The position numbers were made by a program, and so were the translations under genes. From Streptomyces sp. LUP47B (lineage in GTDB: Bacteria > Actinomycetota > Actinomycetes > Streptomycetales > Streptomycetaceae): a DNA stretch of 64,000 nucleotides. The notes below the pieces were generated by a model. The model searched no databases. It saw only the letters and a list, made by a program, of their open reading frames with translations, and was not told the origin of the DNA. Of this stretch, positions 1-8,489 are shown piece by piece (the first letter of the stretch is position 1; each line of letters starts with the position of its first letter). The stretch lies in NCBI RefSeq assembly GCF_001746295.1, contig NZ_MJAH01000011.1, positions 121,187 through 185,186 of the forward strand, written 5' to 3'.

Positions 1-450
1 GAGGGCGCGGAGCTCGGCTTCGGGGAGATCGGCGAGCAGCAGCTTCGCCACGGCCGCGACGGTGATGGCGACGGGCTTGCCGATCCGCGAGTACATCCGC
101 ACCGGATACCGGCTCTCGACCTTGTCGATGTAGAGCACCTCGGCCTCCTCGTACACGGCGAGGTGGACGGTGTGCCCGCACAGCTCGTTCAGCCGTACGA
201 GATGGGGGTGGGCGATCTCGCGGATGTCGAGGTTCTCCATCGCCTCCTGGGCGAGGGCGATGAGGCGGGCACCGAGGCGGTAGCGCTGGTCGGACTGGCG
301 GTAGACCATGCCGTGTTCGTGGAGGGTGCGCAGGAGTCGCAGCGCGGTGGACTTGTGGACGCCGAGGCGGTCGGCGACCTGACCGAGGTCGGCGGGGCCC
401 TCGGCGAGCAACGGCAGGATGCTGAGCGCTCGGTCGACGGTCTGACTCAT
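1..450 (-). CDS. IclR-family transcriptional regulator (3' end cut by window edge)
   Basis: Read on the minus strand from ATG at 450, the first 150 codons are open to the window edge. The N-terminus is an IclR winged helix-turn-helix (VDRALSILPLLAE, then LGVHKSTALRLLRTL in the recognition helix). It is followed by the start of the IclR effector domain (LARLIALAQ-type linker, LNELCGHTVHLAVYEEAEVLYIDK). The ATG overlaps the stop of the upstream kinase gene as ATGA, so the two are translationally coupled. Genes of this family often control a neighbouring catabolic operon. Here the likely target is the kinase operon itself plus the divergent D-amino-acid genes, and the ligand is probably a keto-acid or sugar acid (inference). 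The C-terminal half lies outside the window. Confidence 0.9.
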   Translation of the reverse strand, partial: MSQTVDRALSILPLLAEGPADLGQVADRLGVHKSTALRLLRTLHEHGMVYRQSDQRYRLGARLIALAQEAMENLDIREIAHPHLVRLNELCGHTVHLAVYEEAEVLYIDKVESRYPVRMYSRIGKPVAITVAAVAKLLLADLPEAELRAL

Positions 451-2153
451 GGGGTGCGTACCTCCTCCGGGGCCGTACCGGCTTGCGTCCAGCCGGGGCC
501 GAGTCGAAGTGTCCCCCACACGTCGTCCGCGACGGCGGCCAGTCGGTCGGCGGTGTCGCGGGTGGGAGGTGTCGCGAGGTCGCCGGGGGCGGTGAGGGCG
601 GCGGCGGCGTGGAGATGGCCGTGACGGAGGCGGGTCTTCAGGGGAAGGCCGCGGAGCGTGGCGGAGAGGAACCCGGCGGCGAAGGCGTCACCGGCGCCTG
701 TGGTCGCCACGACGTCCACGTACGGGGCGGGAACGAAGGTGCCGGGCTCCGGGGTCGCCCGGGGGTCGGTGTCGCCCACCCCCGCCTGCGAAGCGCCGCT
801 CCCCGCAAGGCCGGAGCCGTCCGCAGGCTGCGTGGGACGGGGGCCAGGGCCGCCACCTTGCGGCCAAGGGTCGCTGTCGCCCACCCGCGCCTGCGAAGCG
901 CCGTTCTCCGCAGAGCCTGAGACGTCCGCAGACGGCGTGGAACCGAGTGAAGGGCCGGCACCTCGCGGCCCAGTGTGGCCGCCGCTCGCCCCCGCCTGCG
1001 AAGTGCCGCTCCCCGCAAGGCCGGAGCCGTCCGCAGGCTGCGTGGAACGGGGTCCCGGGCCGGCACCTCGCGGCCGAGGGTCGGTGTCGCCCACCCGCGC
1101 CTGCGAAGTGCCGCTCCCCGCAAGGCCGGAGCCGTCCGCAGGCTGCGTGGAACGGGGTCCCGGGCCGGCACCTCGCGGCCGAGGGTCGGTGTCGCCCACC
1201 CTCGCCTGCGAAGTGACGCTTCCCGCAGGGCCTGACATGTCCGCAAGCTGCGTGGGACCGAGTGAAGGGCCGGCACCTTGCGGCCGGGAGTGGGTGTCGC
1301 TCTCCCGCGCTTGCGGGGTGTCGCCTGTCTTTGGGGTGGGGGCCGCGCCAGCGGCACGCACGCCCGCAGGGCAGCTGGGTGCGTATGCGGCTCCGCCGCG
1401 GGGCGCGACCGGCCCCGACGGGCCCGCGTCCGACACGAACGCCGTGGCCCCGGTCCCGCCCTGCTTGACCACCAGCACCCCCGGCTCGGGCAGCGCGGCC
1501 CGGATCGCCGACGGTCCGCCGGACATCCCCCACGCCTCCTCCGCCTCGTCCTCCCCCACGAACACGATGTCGGCCGCCCGGGCCAACTCCAGCAACACCC
1601 GCGGACCTTCGGCGTCCCGCCACAGTCCGGCCCGGTGGTTGACGTCGAAGGACACCAGCGGCCGGTCCTCGCCCGGCGCCATCAGCGAACGCAGCAGCGC
1701 CAGACATCCCTGCGACAACGCCGCCGTGATCCCCGACAGATGCAGCACCCGGGCCGCCCGGACCGACGCCAGGTCCACGTTCTCCACCGACATCGCCGAC
1801 GCGGCAGACCCCGCCCGGTAGTACGCGACCTCATGCGCGTCCGTCGCCCGGTCCCCCGCCGTACGGAAGTACACCCCCGTGGGACGCGAGGAGTCCCGCC
1901 GCACGGCGGAGACATCGACCCCGTACCCCGCGACCGTCTCGACCAGGTGATCCCCGAACCCGTCGGACCCGACCCGGCTGACCCACCGCACGGTGTGGCC
2001 GGCGGCGGCCAACCCGCACGCCACGTTCGACTCCGCCCCACCGATCGCCCGGTCGAAGGACGGCACGTCGGCGAGCCGGCCCGCACGCGTGGGCAGGAAC
2101 GTGACCATGGACTCGCCGAGCGCGACGACGTCCACGACGTCGGGGGCATTCAC
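447..2153 (-). CDS. PfkB-family kinase (2-keto-3-deoxygluconate kinase-like) with a large in-frame repeat insertion
   Basis: This is a ribokinase/PfkB-fold kinase: N-terminal VVALGESMVTFLPTRAG and GGAESNVACGLAAAGH (substrate side), C-terminal VATTGAGDAFAAGFLSA with the catalytic GAGD motif. The start is GTG 2153, preceded by GGGAG about 10 nt upstream; in-frame codons upstream lack a ribosome site. A normal family member is about 300-330 aa, but this one is 568 aa. About 210-220 residues (roughly 255-470) of Pro/Gly/Ser/Arg-rich repeats sit between the VLVVKQGGTGATAFV strand and the VPAPYVDVVATTGAGD segment, encoded by a 105-bp tandem array. Both flanking halves of the fold look intact, so the enzyme may still work with a giant loop, or the protein may be impaired. 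It overlaps the IclR gene by 4 bp. The presumed role is phosphorylation of a sugar acid such as KDG. Confidence 0.85.
   Translation of the reverse strand: MNAPDVVDVVALGESMVTFLPTRAGRLADVPSFDRAIGGAESNVACGLAAAGHTVRWVSRVGSDGFGDHLVETVAGYGVDVSAVRRDSSRPTGVYFRTAGDRATDAHEVAYYRAGSAASAMSVENVDLASVRAARVLHLSGITAALSQGCLALLRSLMAPGEDRPLVSFDVNHRAGLWRDAEGPRVLLELARAADIVFVGEDEAEEAWGMSGGPSAIRAALPEPGVLVVKQGGTGATAFVSDAGPSGPVAPRGGAAYAPSCPAGVRAAGAAPTPKTGDTPQARESDTHSRPQGAGPSLGPTQLADMSGPAGSVTSQARVGDTDPRPRGAGPGPRSTQPADGSGLAGSGTSQARVGDTDPRPRGAGPGPRSTQPADGSGLAGSGTSQAGASGGHTGPRGAGPSLGSTPSADVSGSAENGASQARVGDSDPWPQGGGPGPRPTQPADGSGLAGSGASQAGVGDTDPRATPEPGTFVPAPYVDVVATTGAGDAFAAGFLSATLRGLPLKTRLRHGHLHAAAALTAPGDLATPPTRDTADRLAAVADDVWGTLRLGPGWTQAGTAPEEVRTP
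750..1375. repeat. 105-bp in-frame tandem repeat array inside the kinase gene
   Basis: The marker CTGCGAAG recurs at 786, 891, 996, 1101 and 1206, with a degenerate unit at 1311, so the spacing is exactly 105 bp each time. The two central units (about 1000-1205) are nearly identical, and the outer ones are diverged and differ by substitutions rather than indels. Because 105 is a multiple of three the kinase frame is kept, giving a 35-residue repeat (core VGDTDPRPRGAGPGPRSTQP). All reading frames on both strands are open through the array, a usual effect of very GC-rich repeats. It looks like a minisatellite that expanded inside a surface loop. Confidence 0.93.
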
Positions 2154-2228
2154 GATGGTCGTAGCTCCCTTGATTGACCCGGCATTGGCGTGGATGTTAG
2201 ACAGCAGTAAGCGATATACGCAATGGCC

Positions 2229-2245
2229 GTTGCAGTTACTGCAAC
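2229..2245. promoter_or_regulatory. Palindromic operator candidate between the IclR/kinase operon and the D-amino-acid genes
   Basis: GTTGCAGTTACTGCAAC is a perfect 7-bp inverted repeat around TTA. It lies in the 113-bp divergent intergenic region, 22 nt before the GTG of the + strand deaminase gene. A second shorter dyad (GCGATATACGC) sits just to its left at about 2210. Position and symmetry suit the IclR product, but regulator assignment is inference. Confidence 0.55.
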
Positions 2246-2266
2246 CCACCTGATCAGGGAGGCCCC

Positions 2267-3529
2267 GTGTCCCTCGCCCGCCTCGCAGAGGACCGCGTCG
2301 ACCACCGTTTCAAGGGCCTCCCCCCGGACGCGGACGGCCTGTCCGTCGCCGAGTTGACCGCCCAGCGCCGCAACCTCTTCACCGACGGCTTCACCACCCC
2401 CGTGCTGGCCCTCTCCGCCGAGCGCCTGGAGCACAACCTCGCGCTCATGGAGACGTACGCCGCCCGCCACGGCCTCGCCTTCGCCCCGCACGGCAAGACG
2501 ACCATGGCCCCCCAGCTCTTCCGGCGCCAGATCGAGCGCGGCGCCTGGGGCATCACCCTCGCCGTCCCCCATCAGGTACGCGTCGCCCGCGCCTTCGGCA
2601 TCGAGCGGATCTTCCTCGCCAACGAGCTCGTGGACCCGGCGGCGCTGAAGTGGATCGCCGGGGAACTCGCGGGCGACGAGGACTTCCGCTTCATCTGCTA
2701 CGTCGACTCCGTGCGCGGAGTCGAGCTGATGGACGCGGCCCTGCAGGGCGCCGCCCGCCCCGTGGACGTCGTCGTCGAACTCGCCGCCGGCGAGGGCGCC
2801 CGCACCGGCGTCCGCACGGAGGCGGAGTGCGCGGCGGTCGCCGACGCGGTCTCGGGCACCGGGACGCTACGGCTCGTCGGCGTCGCCGGATACGAGGGCG
2901 AGGTCCCGGGGGCGGACCCGGAGCGCGTCCACACCTGGCTGCGCCGGCTCGTCGCCCTGGCCGCCGACTTCGACAAGGCGGGACGGTTCACCGCGGCGAG
3001 ACCGGACGGGATCGTGATCAGCGCCGGCGGCAGCGCCTGGTTCGACGCGGTCGCCGACGTCTTCGCCGAGATCCCCGAACTCTCCCGCCCGGTCCTGAAG
3101 TTGCTCCGCTCCGGCGCCTACGTCTCGCACGACGACGGCCACTACCGCAAGGTGACCCCCTTCAACCGGATCCCCGAGGAGGGCGCCCTGGAGCCCGCGT
3201 TCCGCCTGTGGACGCAGGTCGTCTCCCGCCCTTCCCCCGACCAGGCCTTCACCAACGCGGGCAAGCGGGACGCGGCCCACGACCTCGACCTGCCCTTCCC
3301 CCAGGTGGTCCGCCGGGGCGGCACCGAGCGCCCGGCCACCGGCATCGAGGTGACCGCCCTCTCCGACCAGCACGCCTGGCTGCGCACGGCTCCCGGGACC
3401 GACCTGGAGGTCGGTGACTGGCTGGGCCTCGGCCTCTCCCACCCGTGCACGTCCTTCGACAAGTGGCAGCTCATCCCCGTGGCGCAGGCCGACGGCACCG
3501 TTGTGGAATACATCCGCACGTTCTTCTGA
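2267..3529 (+). CDS. PLP-dependent amino-acid deaminase / D-threonine aldolase-like protein
   Basis: This 420-aa protein has an alanine-racemase-type N-terminal barrel and a D-serine dehydratase-like C-terminal domain. The PLP lysine is probably in AFAPHGKTTMAPQLF (about residue 85). Barrel strands such as GITLAVPHQVRVARAFG and FICYVDSVRGVELMD are recognisable. The C-terminal part carries GLSHPCTSFDKWQLIPV, where His and Cys match the metal-binding pair of the D-serine dehydratase/D-threonine aldolase family. The start is GTG 2267 with AGGGAGG just upstream. It lies 35 bp upstream of an N-acyl-D-amino-acid deacylase gene on the same strand, so the pair probably releases and then deaminates or cleaves D-amino acids in the cytoplasm. 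The exact substrate cannot be read from sequence. Confidence 0.85.
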   Translation: MSLARLAEDRVDHRFKGLPPDADGLSVAELTAQRRNLFTDGFTTPVLALSAERLEHNLALMETYAARHGLAFAPHGKTTMAPQLFRRQIERGAWGITLAVPHQVRVARAFGIERIFLANELVDPAALKWIAGELAGDEDFRFICYVDSVRGVELMDAALQGAARPVDVVVELAAGEGARTGVRTEAECAAVADAVSGTGTLRLVGVAGYEGEVPGADPERVHTWLRRLVALAADFDKAGRFTAARPDGIVISAGGSAWFDAVADVFAEIPELSRPVLKLLRSGAYVSHDDGHYRKVTPFNRIPEEGALEPAFRLWTQVVSRPSPDQAFTNAGKRDAAHDLDLPFPQVVRRGGTERPATGIEVTALSDQHAWLRTAPGTDLEVGDWLGLGLSHPCTSFDKWQLIPVAQADGTVVEYIRTFF

Positions 3530-3564
3530 GACACGTTCTTCTGAGACACGAAGGGAGCACGGCG

Positions 3565-5205
3565 ATGGAAGAGCTCGTCATCCGGGACGCCGACGTCGTC
3601 GACGGCAGTGGCGCCCCCTCGTACCGCGCCGACGTGGTGGTCGACGGCGGCCGGATCGTCTCGATCGTCAAGGAGGCGGCCGACGCGGGCTGCCAACGTC
3701 CCACGGCGAGAAGGGAGTTGGACGCCGAAGGCCTCGTCCTGTCCCCCGGCTTCATCGACATGCACGCCCACAGCGACCTGGCCCTGCTGCGCGACCCCGA
3801 CCACAGCGCCAAGGCCGCGCAGGGGGTCACACTCGAAGTGCTGGGCCAGGACGGGCTGTCGTACGCGCCGGTCGACGACCGCACCCTGGAGCAGGTCCGC
3901 CGCGCCATCACCGGGTGGAACGGCCACGGCGACGACATCGACTTCGACTGGCGGTCGGTCGGCGAGTACCTGGACCGCCTCGACCGCGGGATCGCCGTCA
4001 ACGCGGCCTATCTGATCCCCCAGGGCACGCTCCGCGCACTCGTCGTCGGCTGGGAGGACCGCGAGGCGACCGCGCGGGAGCTGGACCGTATGCGCCGGCT
4101 CGTCGCGGAAGGCATGGAACAGGGCGCCGTCGGCATGTCGTCAGGCCTGACCTACACCCCGGGCATGTACGCCAAGGACGCCGAACTGACCGAGCTGTGC
4201 CGGGTGGTGGCCGAGTACGGCGGCTACTACTGCCCGCACCACCGCTCGTACGGGGCGGGCGCGCTCGAGGCGTACGAGGAGATGGTCGCCCTGACCCGGG
4301 AGGCCGGCTGCTCCCTCCATCTCGCCCACACCACCATGAACTTCGGCGTGAACAAGGGCCGGGCGCCTGAACTGCTCGCCCTCCTGGACGAGGCGCTGGC
4401 GTCGGGCGCGGACATCAGCCTGGACACCTACCCCTACACCCCCGGCTCCACGACCCTCGCGGCCCTGCTGCCGAGCTGGGCGAGCGAGGGCGGTCCCGAG
4501 GCCGTCCTGAAGCGGCTGGCGGACGACGACACGGCCGAGTGGATCCGGCATCACCTGGAGGAGATCGGCGCCGACGGCTGCCACGGTGTGCCCGTCGAGT
4601 GGGAAACGATCGAGATCTCGGGCGTCGGTGACGCGGCCTTCGCCGATTTCGTCGGCCGTACGGTCGCGGAGTCGGCCCGCTCACGGGGCGAGAGCCCCTG
4701 GACGACCGCCCGCCGGCTCCTGCTCGCCGACCGGCTGGCCCCGTCGATCCTCCAGCACGTCGGCCACGAGGAGAACGTCCGGACGATCATGCGCCACCCG
4801 GTGCACACCGGAGGCTCCGACGGCATCCTGCAGGGCGCCAAGCCGCATCCGCGGGCGTACGGCACCTTCCCGCGGTACCTGGGTACCTACGTGCGGGAGT
4901 TGGGCGTCCTGTCACTGGAGGAGTGCGTCGCGCATCTCACTTCGCGCCCGGCATCCCGGCTGCGCCTGCCGGACCGCGGTCTCGTCAGGGAGGGCTACCG
5001 GGCCGACCTGGTCCTCTTCGATCCGGAGACGGTGGCGCCGGGGTCGACGTTCGAGGAGCCGCGCCGGCTGCCGACCGGAATCCCGCACGTCCTGGTCGAC
5101 GGACGGTTCGTGATCGAGAACGGCCTGCGCACGGACGTCATGGCAGGCCGGGCGGTCCGTCACAGTCCCGTGCGACGGAACGCCCCGCACAGCGCTACGG
5201 CTTAG
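3565..5205 (+). CDS. N-acyl-D-amino-acid deacylase (D-aminoacylase, amidohydrolase family)
   Basis: This 546-aa amidohydrolase-superfamily protein opens with a small beta domain (ELVIRDADVVDGSGAP) and the metal-binding motif GFIDMHAHSDL. Later come the catalytic-site segments HHRSYG and HLAHTTMN and the family's SDGILQGAKPHPRAYGTF region. It ends with the return of the beta domain (YRADLVLFDPETV, VLVDGRFVIENG). The ATG at 3565 has AAGGGAGCACGGCG in front. It hydrolyses N-acyl-D-amino acids to free D-amino acids, which the upstream PLP enzyme can use. Its 3' end overlaps the convergent protease gene by 11 bp. A 15-bp tandem duplication sits just upstream (3518-3550) across the stop of the preceding gene. 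Confidence 0.9.
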   Translation: MEELVIRDADVVDGSGAPSYRADVVVDGGRIVSIVKEAADAGCQRPTARRELDAEGLVLSPGFIDMHAHSDLALLRDPDHSAKAAQGVTLEVLGQDGLSYAPVDDRTLEQVRRAITGWNGHGDDIDFDWRSVGEYLDRLDRGIAVNAAYLIPQGTLRALVVGWEDREATARELDRMRRLVAEGMEQGAVGMSSGLTYTPGMYAKDAELTELCRVVAEYGGYYCPHHRSYGAGALEAYEEMVALTREAGCSLHLAHTTMNFGVNKGRAPELLALLDEALASGADISLDTYPYTPGSTTLAALLPSWASEGGPEAVLKRLADDDTAEWIRHHLEEIGADGCHGVPVEWETIEISGVGDAAFADFVGRTVAESARSRGESPWTTARRLLLADRLAPSILQHVGHEENVRTIMRHPVHTGGSDGILQGAKPHPRAYGTFPRYLGTYVRELGVLSLEECVAHLTSRPASRLRLPDRGLVREGYRADLVLFDPETVAPGSTFEEPRRLPTGIPHVLVDGRFVIENGLRTDVMAGRAVRHSPVRRNAPHSATA

Positions 5206-6127
5206 GCAGGGTGCACGCGCTCGCGTTCAGGTTGAGCTGGTTGCCCGTCGTGAAGCAGGCCGGGATGTTGTAGATCTCCTGGGCGTAGTTGATGCCCTCG
5301 CGGACGGTGACGTTGCCGTTCGCGTCGACCTCGCACGGGTTGTTCTCCGTGCAGCGCTCGCCGTCCTCGTTGCCGGTGTTGTTGACGGCGACGACCTTGC
5401 CGGTGGACTGGTCGATGACGGGCGAGCCCGAGGTGCCGCCGATGGTCTGGCAGGCGGAGGTGTAACGCACCGAGTCCTTCCAGGTCCAGTCGCCCTCCTT
5501 CAGGCGGTACGCGAACCCGTCGATGTTGCAGCTGTAGAGCCTCTTCCAGTAGCCGGAGGCCACGGTGATGGCGGTTCCGGCGGTCGGGTGCGTGTCCTGC
5601 ACGGTGAGCGCGGAGATGCCGTACGAGCTCTTGATCGACGCGTACGTGCTGGTGAGCTGGTAGATCGACACGTCCGTGTCGGTCATCGTCCCGTAGGCGA
5701 GCTTGTTGGCGCGCAGGGTGGCGACCTTGGTGCCGGCGGAGTTGAGCAGTCCGAAGGTCCGGCTGGAGGACTGGTTGGTGAGCACCTCGCCGGGCTCCGG
5801 GAAGCCGGTGGTGAGGCAGTGCCCGTTGCTGAGCACCAGCGCCGGGTCGGTGTCCAGGGAGTTCGGGAACCGGATGACCGAGCCGGAACAGTTGCTGAGC
5901 GAGACGGTCCCGGCGAGGGTGACGGCCTTCAGCTGGGGCGACGGTGACGTGAGCTGGGACAGACTCGCCGTGGTGGACGTGACCACGTCGTGGACCACGG
6001 AGGTGACCGTGTCCGTGTCGGCGCCCTTGCCCACGCTCGTGGCCGTGGGTTCGGCCGCGACCGCGGGTGCCGTGCTCATCCCGGCGAAGGCCAGGATGCT
6101 GAGCGCGGCGACGAGAGGCTTTCTCAT
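5195..6127 (-). CDS. Secreted trypsin-like serine protease (S1 family)
   Basis: This 310-aa protein starts at ATG 6127 with a signal peptide (MRKPLVAALSILAFAGMSTA, probable cleavage after AVAA). It has a pro-region and a chymotrypsin-fold domain. The catalytic triad is visible: His in LSNGHCLTTG, Asp in TDTDVSIYQL, Ser in TIGGTSGSPVID. The short Gly-Thr-Ser-Gly-Ser motif and small size resemble secreted Glu-specific/V8-like and other Streptomyces S1 proteases. A purine-rich AGAGGGGAC ribosome site precedes the start. It is expected to be exported by Sec and act extracellularly. It is convergent with, and overlaps by 11 bp, the deacylase gene. Confidence 0.9.
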   Translation of the reverse strand: MRKPLVAALSILAFAGMSTAPAVAAEPTATSVGKGADTDTVTSVVHDVVTSTTASLSQLTSPSPQLKAVTLAGTVSLSNCSGSVIRFPNSLDTDPALVLSNGHCLTTGFPEPGEVLTNQSSSRTFGLLNSAGTKVATLRANKLAYGTMTDTDVSIYQLTSTYASIKSSYGISALTVQDTHPTAGTAITVASGYWKRLYSCNIDGFAYRLKEGDWTWKDSVRYTSACQTIGGTSGSPVIDQSTGKVVAVNNTGNEDGERCTENNPCEVDANGNVTVREGINYAQEIYNIPACFTTGNQLNLNASACTLPKP

Positions 6128-6445
6128 GTGGGGGTCCCCTCTTGCGACTTGGGCGGCCGGAAATCTTCCGGCCGCCCGCGATTTTGTCATGCACATTGTG
6201 AAGAGAGGTGGGTTATTGGGCAAGAAGCTGTGTCAAGCCCGCGTGTTCGGCCCGGCCGGGAGGGAGGCCCGGCGGGCGGAACGGAGCACGGCGTCGACGC
6301 ACCGGTACAACTCCTCACCGGGCATGGCGATCTCCGCGCCCGGCATCAGCGCGGCCGGCTCACGGGCTGCCCGGCCCGTCGTTCAACAGGGCGAAGTCCA
6401 TGCCCGCCTTCCCGTCGCGCATGGTCAACTTACCCATTCGGACGG
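6128..6445. other. Intergenic stretch with possible gene remnant
   Basis: This 318-bp gap between two minus-strand genes has no convincing complete gene. On the minus strand, 6420-6370 reads MRDGKAGMDFALLNDGPGSP then stop, and another frame at about 6325-6240 reads PGEELYRCVDAVLRSARRA. The two look like pieces of one frameshifted protein. A similar motif (NDMDFTLLN) occurs in the fragment near 38850. The 80 bp nearest the protease start is AT-richer and probably holds its promoter. Confidence 0.3.
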
Positions 6446-7102
6446 CTACTTGGGTCCTTTGGTGCTGCCCTGTCCGCGTCCTTTGCCATTGGAGTTGCCC
6501 GGGCCGCCGGCGGGGGCAGAGCTCGACGAGGGGGATGGCGACGGGGAACTTGAAAGGGTGGGCCGGGTTCCGGAGGAGGCCCCCGCCGATGGGCTCCCGC
6601 CCGTCTCCGGGCCCGCGGACGTATCCGCGGAGGTGTCCACGCCGGACGCGGCGGCACCGGAGGCCGTCGACCCCGGGACCGCAGGGCGGGCGGAGGACGC
6701 CGGGTCGGTGGCGTCGCTCGTCCCGGCGGAGGCCGACGGGGTGCCGCCCCGCGCGGGTCCCGAGGAGGAGCCCGAAGAGGACAGCCCCGCGATCAGGGCC
6801 GCCGCCGACACCACTCCGACGGCTCCGACGGCCACGACCACCCGCCGCGAGCGCCAGGGGCCCTTGCCCTGCGCGGCGCGCCGCCGGGCGGCCCGGCCGG
6901 CGGGCTGCGGGCCGGTCGGCTCCGCGTCGCCGGGCTCCGGGGCCGCGGGCTCGACCCGGGGGAGCTCGGCCGTCGCGTCGTACACGTTCTGCCAGCCATG
7001 CGCCGCTGCCGGATCCGTGTACTCCTCGTACGCCGGGGCCGGTGCGGGCTGCGGCTGGTAGACGTTCGGCGCCCCGGACTCGTACTCGACTGGCCTCGAC
7101 AT
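6446..7102 (-). CDS. Single-pass membrane protein with Pro/Ser/Gly-rich extracytoplasmic tail
   Basis: This 218-aa protein of unknown function has a cytoplasmic N-terminus rich in Pro, Ala, Tyr and acidic residues (about 1-85), then a basic stop-transfer stretch (AARRRAAQGKGPWRSRR). One hydrophobic helix follows at about 90-110 (VVVAVGAVGVVSAAALIAGL). The tail of about 105 residues is low-complexity Ser/Gly/Pro/Ala and predicted disordered. ATG 7102 is the only sensible start. Its composition suggests a wall-spanning or anchor-type role, but no domain is recognisable. Codon use is typical of the neighbours. It is divergent from the aminotransferase gene. Confidence 0.75.
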   Translation of the reverse strand: MSRPVEYESGAPNVYQPQPAPAPAYEEYTDPAAAHGWQNVYDATAELPRVEPAAPEPGDAEPTGPQPAGRAARRRAAQGKGPWRSRRVVVAVGAVGVVSAAALIAGLSSSGSSSGPARGGTPSASAGTSDATDPASSARPAVPGSTASGAAASGVDTSADTSAGPETGGSPSAGASSGTRPTLSSSPSPSPSSSSAPAGGPGNSNGKGRGQGSTKGPK

Positions 7103-7228
7103 GGCGACGAATTCTAGAGACGGATGTGGCAGGTGGGACAGCTACCGGCGATAACAGCCCAAATGGACGCGTCTCACGTGGCGGAAAGCACGGCCCACGA
7201 TGCGTTACCGGGCCGTAAGCTCCCAGAC

Positions 7229-8440
7229 ATGCAGGTGATCCAGTCGACGAAGCTCGCCAATGTCTGTTACGAGATCCGGGGCCCGGTTCTCGAGGAGGCG
7301 ATGCGCCTGGAAGCGGCCGGGCACCGCATCCTCAAGCTGAACACGGGCAACCCCGCGGCCTTCGGGTTCGAGGCACCGCCCGAGATCCTGGAGGACGTCC
7401 TCCGGAACGTGTCGACGGCCCATGGATACGGCGACGCGAAGGGCCTGCTGGCCGCGCGCCGGGCCGTCGTCATGCACAACCAGACCATCGGCATCGAGAC
7501 CGACGTCGAGCACGTCTTCATCGGCAACGGCGTCTCCGAGCTGATCGTGATGGCGATGCAGGGTCTGCTCGACGACGGCGACGAGGTCCTCGTACCCGCG
7601 CCCGACTACCCGCTGTGGACGGCCGCCGTGTCGCTGTCCGGCGGTACGGCCGTCCACTACCGCTGCGACGAGCAGGCGGACTGGATGCCCGACCTCGCGG
7701 ACGTGGAGCGGAAGGTCACCGACCGCACCAAGGCGATCGTCATCATCAACCCCAACAACCCCACGGGCGCGGTCTACGACGAGACCGTGCTCAAGGGCCT
7801 GACCGACATCGCCCGCCGGCACAACCTGCTGGTCTGCTCGGACGAGATCTACGACAAGATCCTCTACGACGGTGCCACGCACACCCCGACCGCCGCGATC
7901 GCCCCCGACCTGCTGACCCTCACCTTCAACGGCATGTCCAAGGCGTACCGGGTGGCGGGCTACCGGGTGGGCTGGATGTCGATCTCCGGGCCCCGCGCGC
8001 ACGCCGACTCCTACATCGAGGGCCTGACCATCCTGGCCAACATGCGCCTGTGCGCGAACATGCCGGGACAGCACGGGGTGGTCGCCGCGCTCAGCGGGCG
8101 GCAGTCGATCAAGGACCTGGTGCTGCCGGGCGGGCGGCTCGTCGAGCAGCGGGACGTGGCGTACGAGCTGCTCACGCAGATCCCCGGCGTGAGCTGTGTG
8201 AAGCCGAAGGGGGCGCTGTATCTCTTCCCGCGGCTCGACCCCGACGTCTTCAAGATCAAGGACGACCGGCGGATGGTCCTGGACCTGCTGCGCCAGGAGA
8301 AGATCATGGTCGTCCAGGGCACCGGCTTCAACTGGCCCGAGCCCGACCACTTCCGGGTGGTCACCCTGCCGGCGGTCGGGGACCTGCGGGACGCGGTGGG
8401 GCGGATCGCGAACTTCCTGGATGGGTACGGCCAACTTTAG
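7229..8440 (+). CDS. Pyridoxal-phosphate aminotransferase, AlaA/AspC class I type
   Basis: This 403-aa class I/II aminotransferase has an N-terminal AlaA-like signature (YEIRGPVLEEAMRLEAAGHR, LNTGNPAAFGFEAPPEI). The cofactor-contact region is FIGNGVSELI and APDYPLWTAAVSLSGG. It also has IINPNNPTGAVY, and the PLP-binding lysine lies in NGMSKAYRVAGYRVGW. It probably makes alanine from pyruvate and glutamate, as AlaA does. ATG 7229 was chosen because homologues begin MQVIQSTKLANVCYE; in-frame codons upstream lie in non-coding-like sequence. It is followed after 49 bp by a small conserved gene on the same strand. Confidence 0.92.
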   Translation: MQVIQSTKLANVCYEIRGPVLEEAMRLEAAGHRILKLNTGNPAAFGFEAPPEILEDVLRNVSTAHGYGDAKGLLAARRAVVMHNQTIGIETDVEHVFIGNGVSELIVMAMQGLLDDGDEVLVPAPDYPLWTAAVSLSGGTAVHYRCDEQADWMPDLADVERKVTDRTKAIVIINPNNPTGAVYDETVLKGLTDIARRHNLLVCSDEIYDKILYDGATHTPTAAIAPDLLTLTFNGMSKAYRVAGYRVGWMSISGPRAHADSYIEGLTILANMRLCANMPGQHGVVAALSGRQSIKDLVLPGGRLVEQRDVAYELLTQIPGVSCVKPKGALYLFPRLDPDVFKIKDDRRMVLDLLRQEKIMVVQGTGFNWPEPDHFRVVTLPAVGDLRDAVGRIANFLDGYGQL

Positions 8441-8489
8441 ACAGGATCCAAGCTAGGATGGTTTCCTGACAGCATCAGGAGGCCATCCC

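Noticed and set aside
658..1821. Proline/serine-rich protein on the + strand across the kinase repeat array
   Set aside because: All frames are open over the array. It has no start signal, and the minus-strand frame joins the two halves of a recognisable PfkB kinase.
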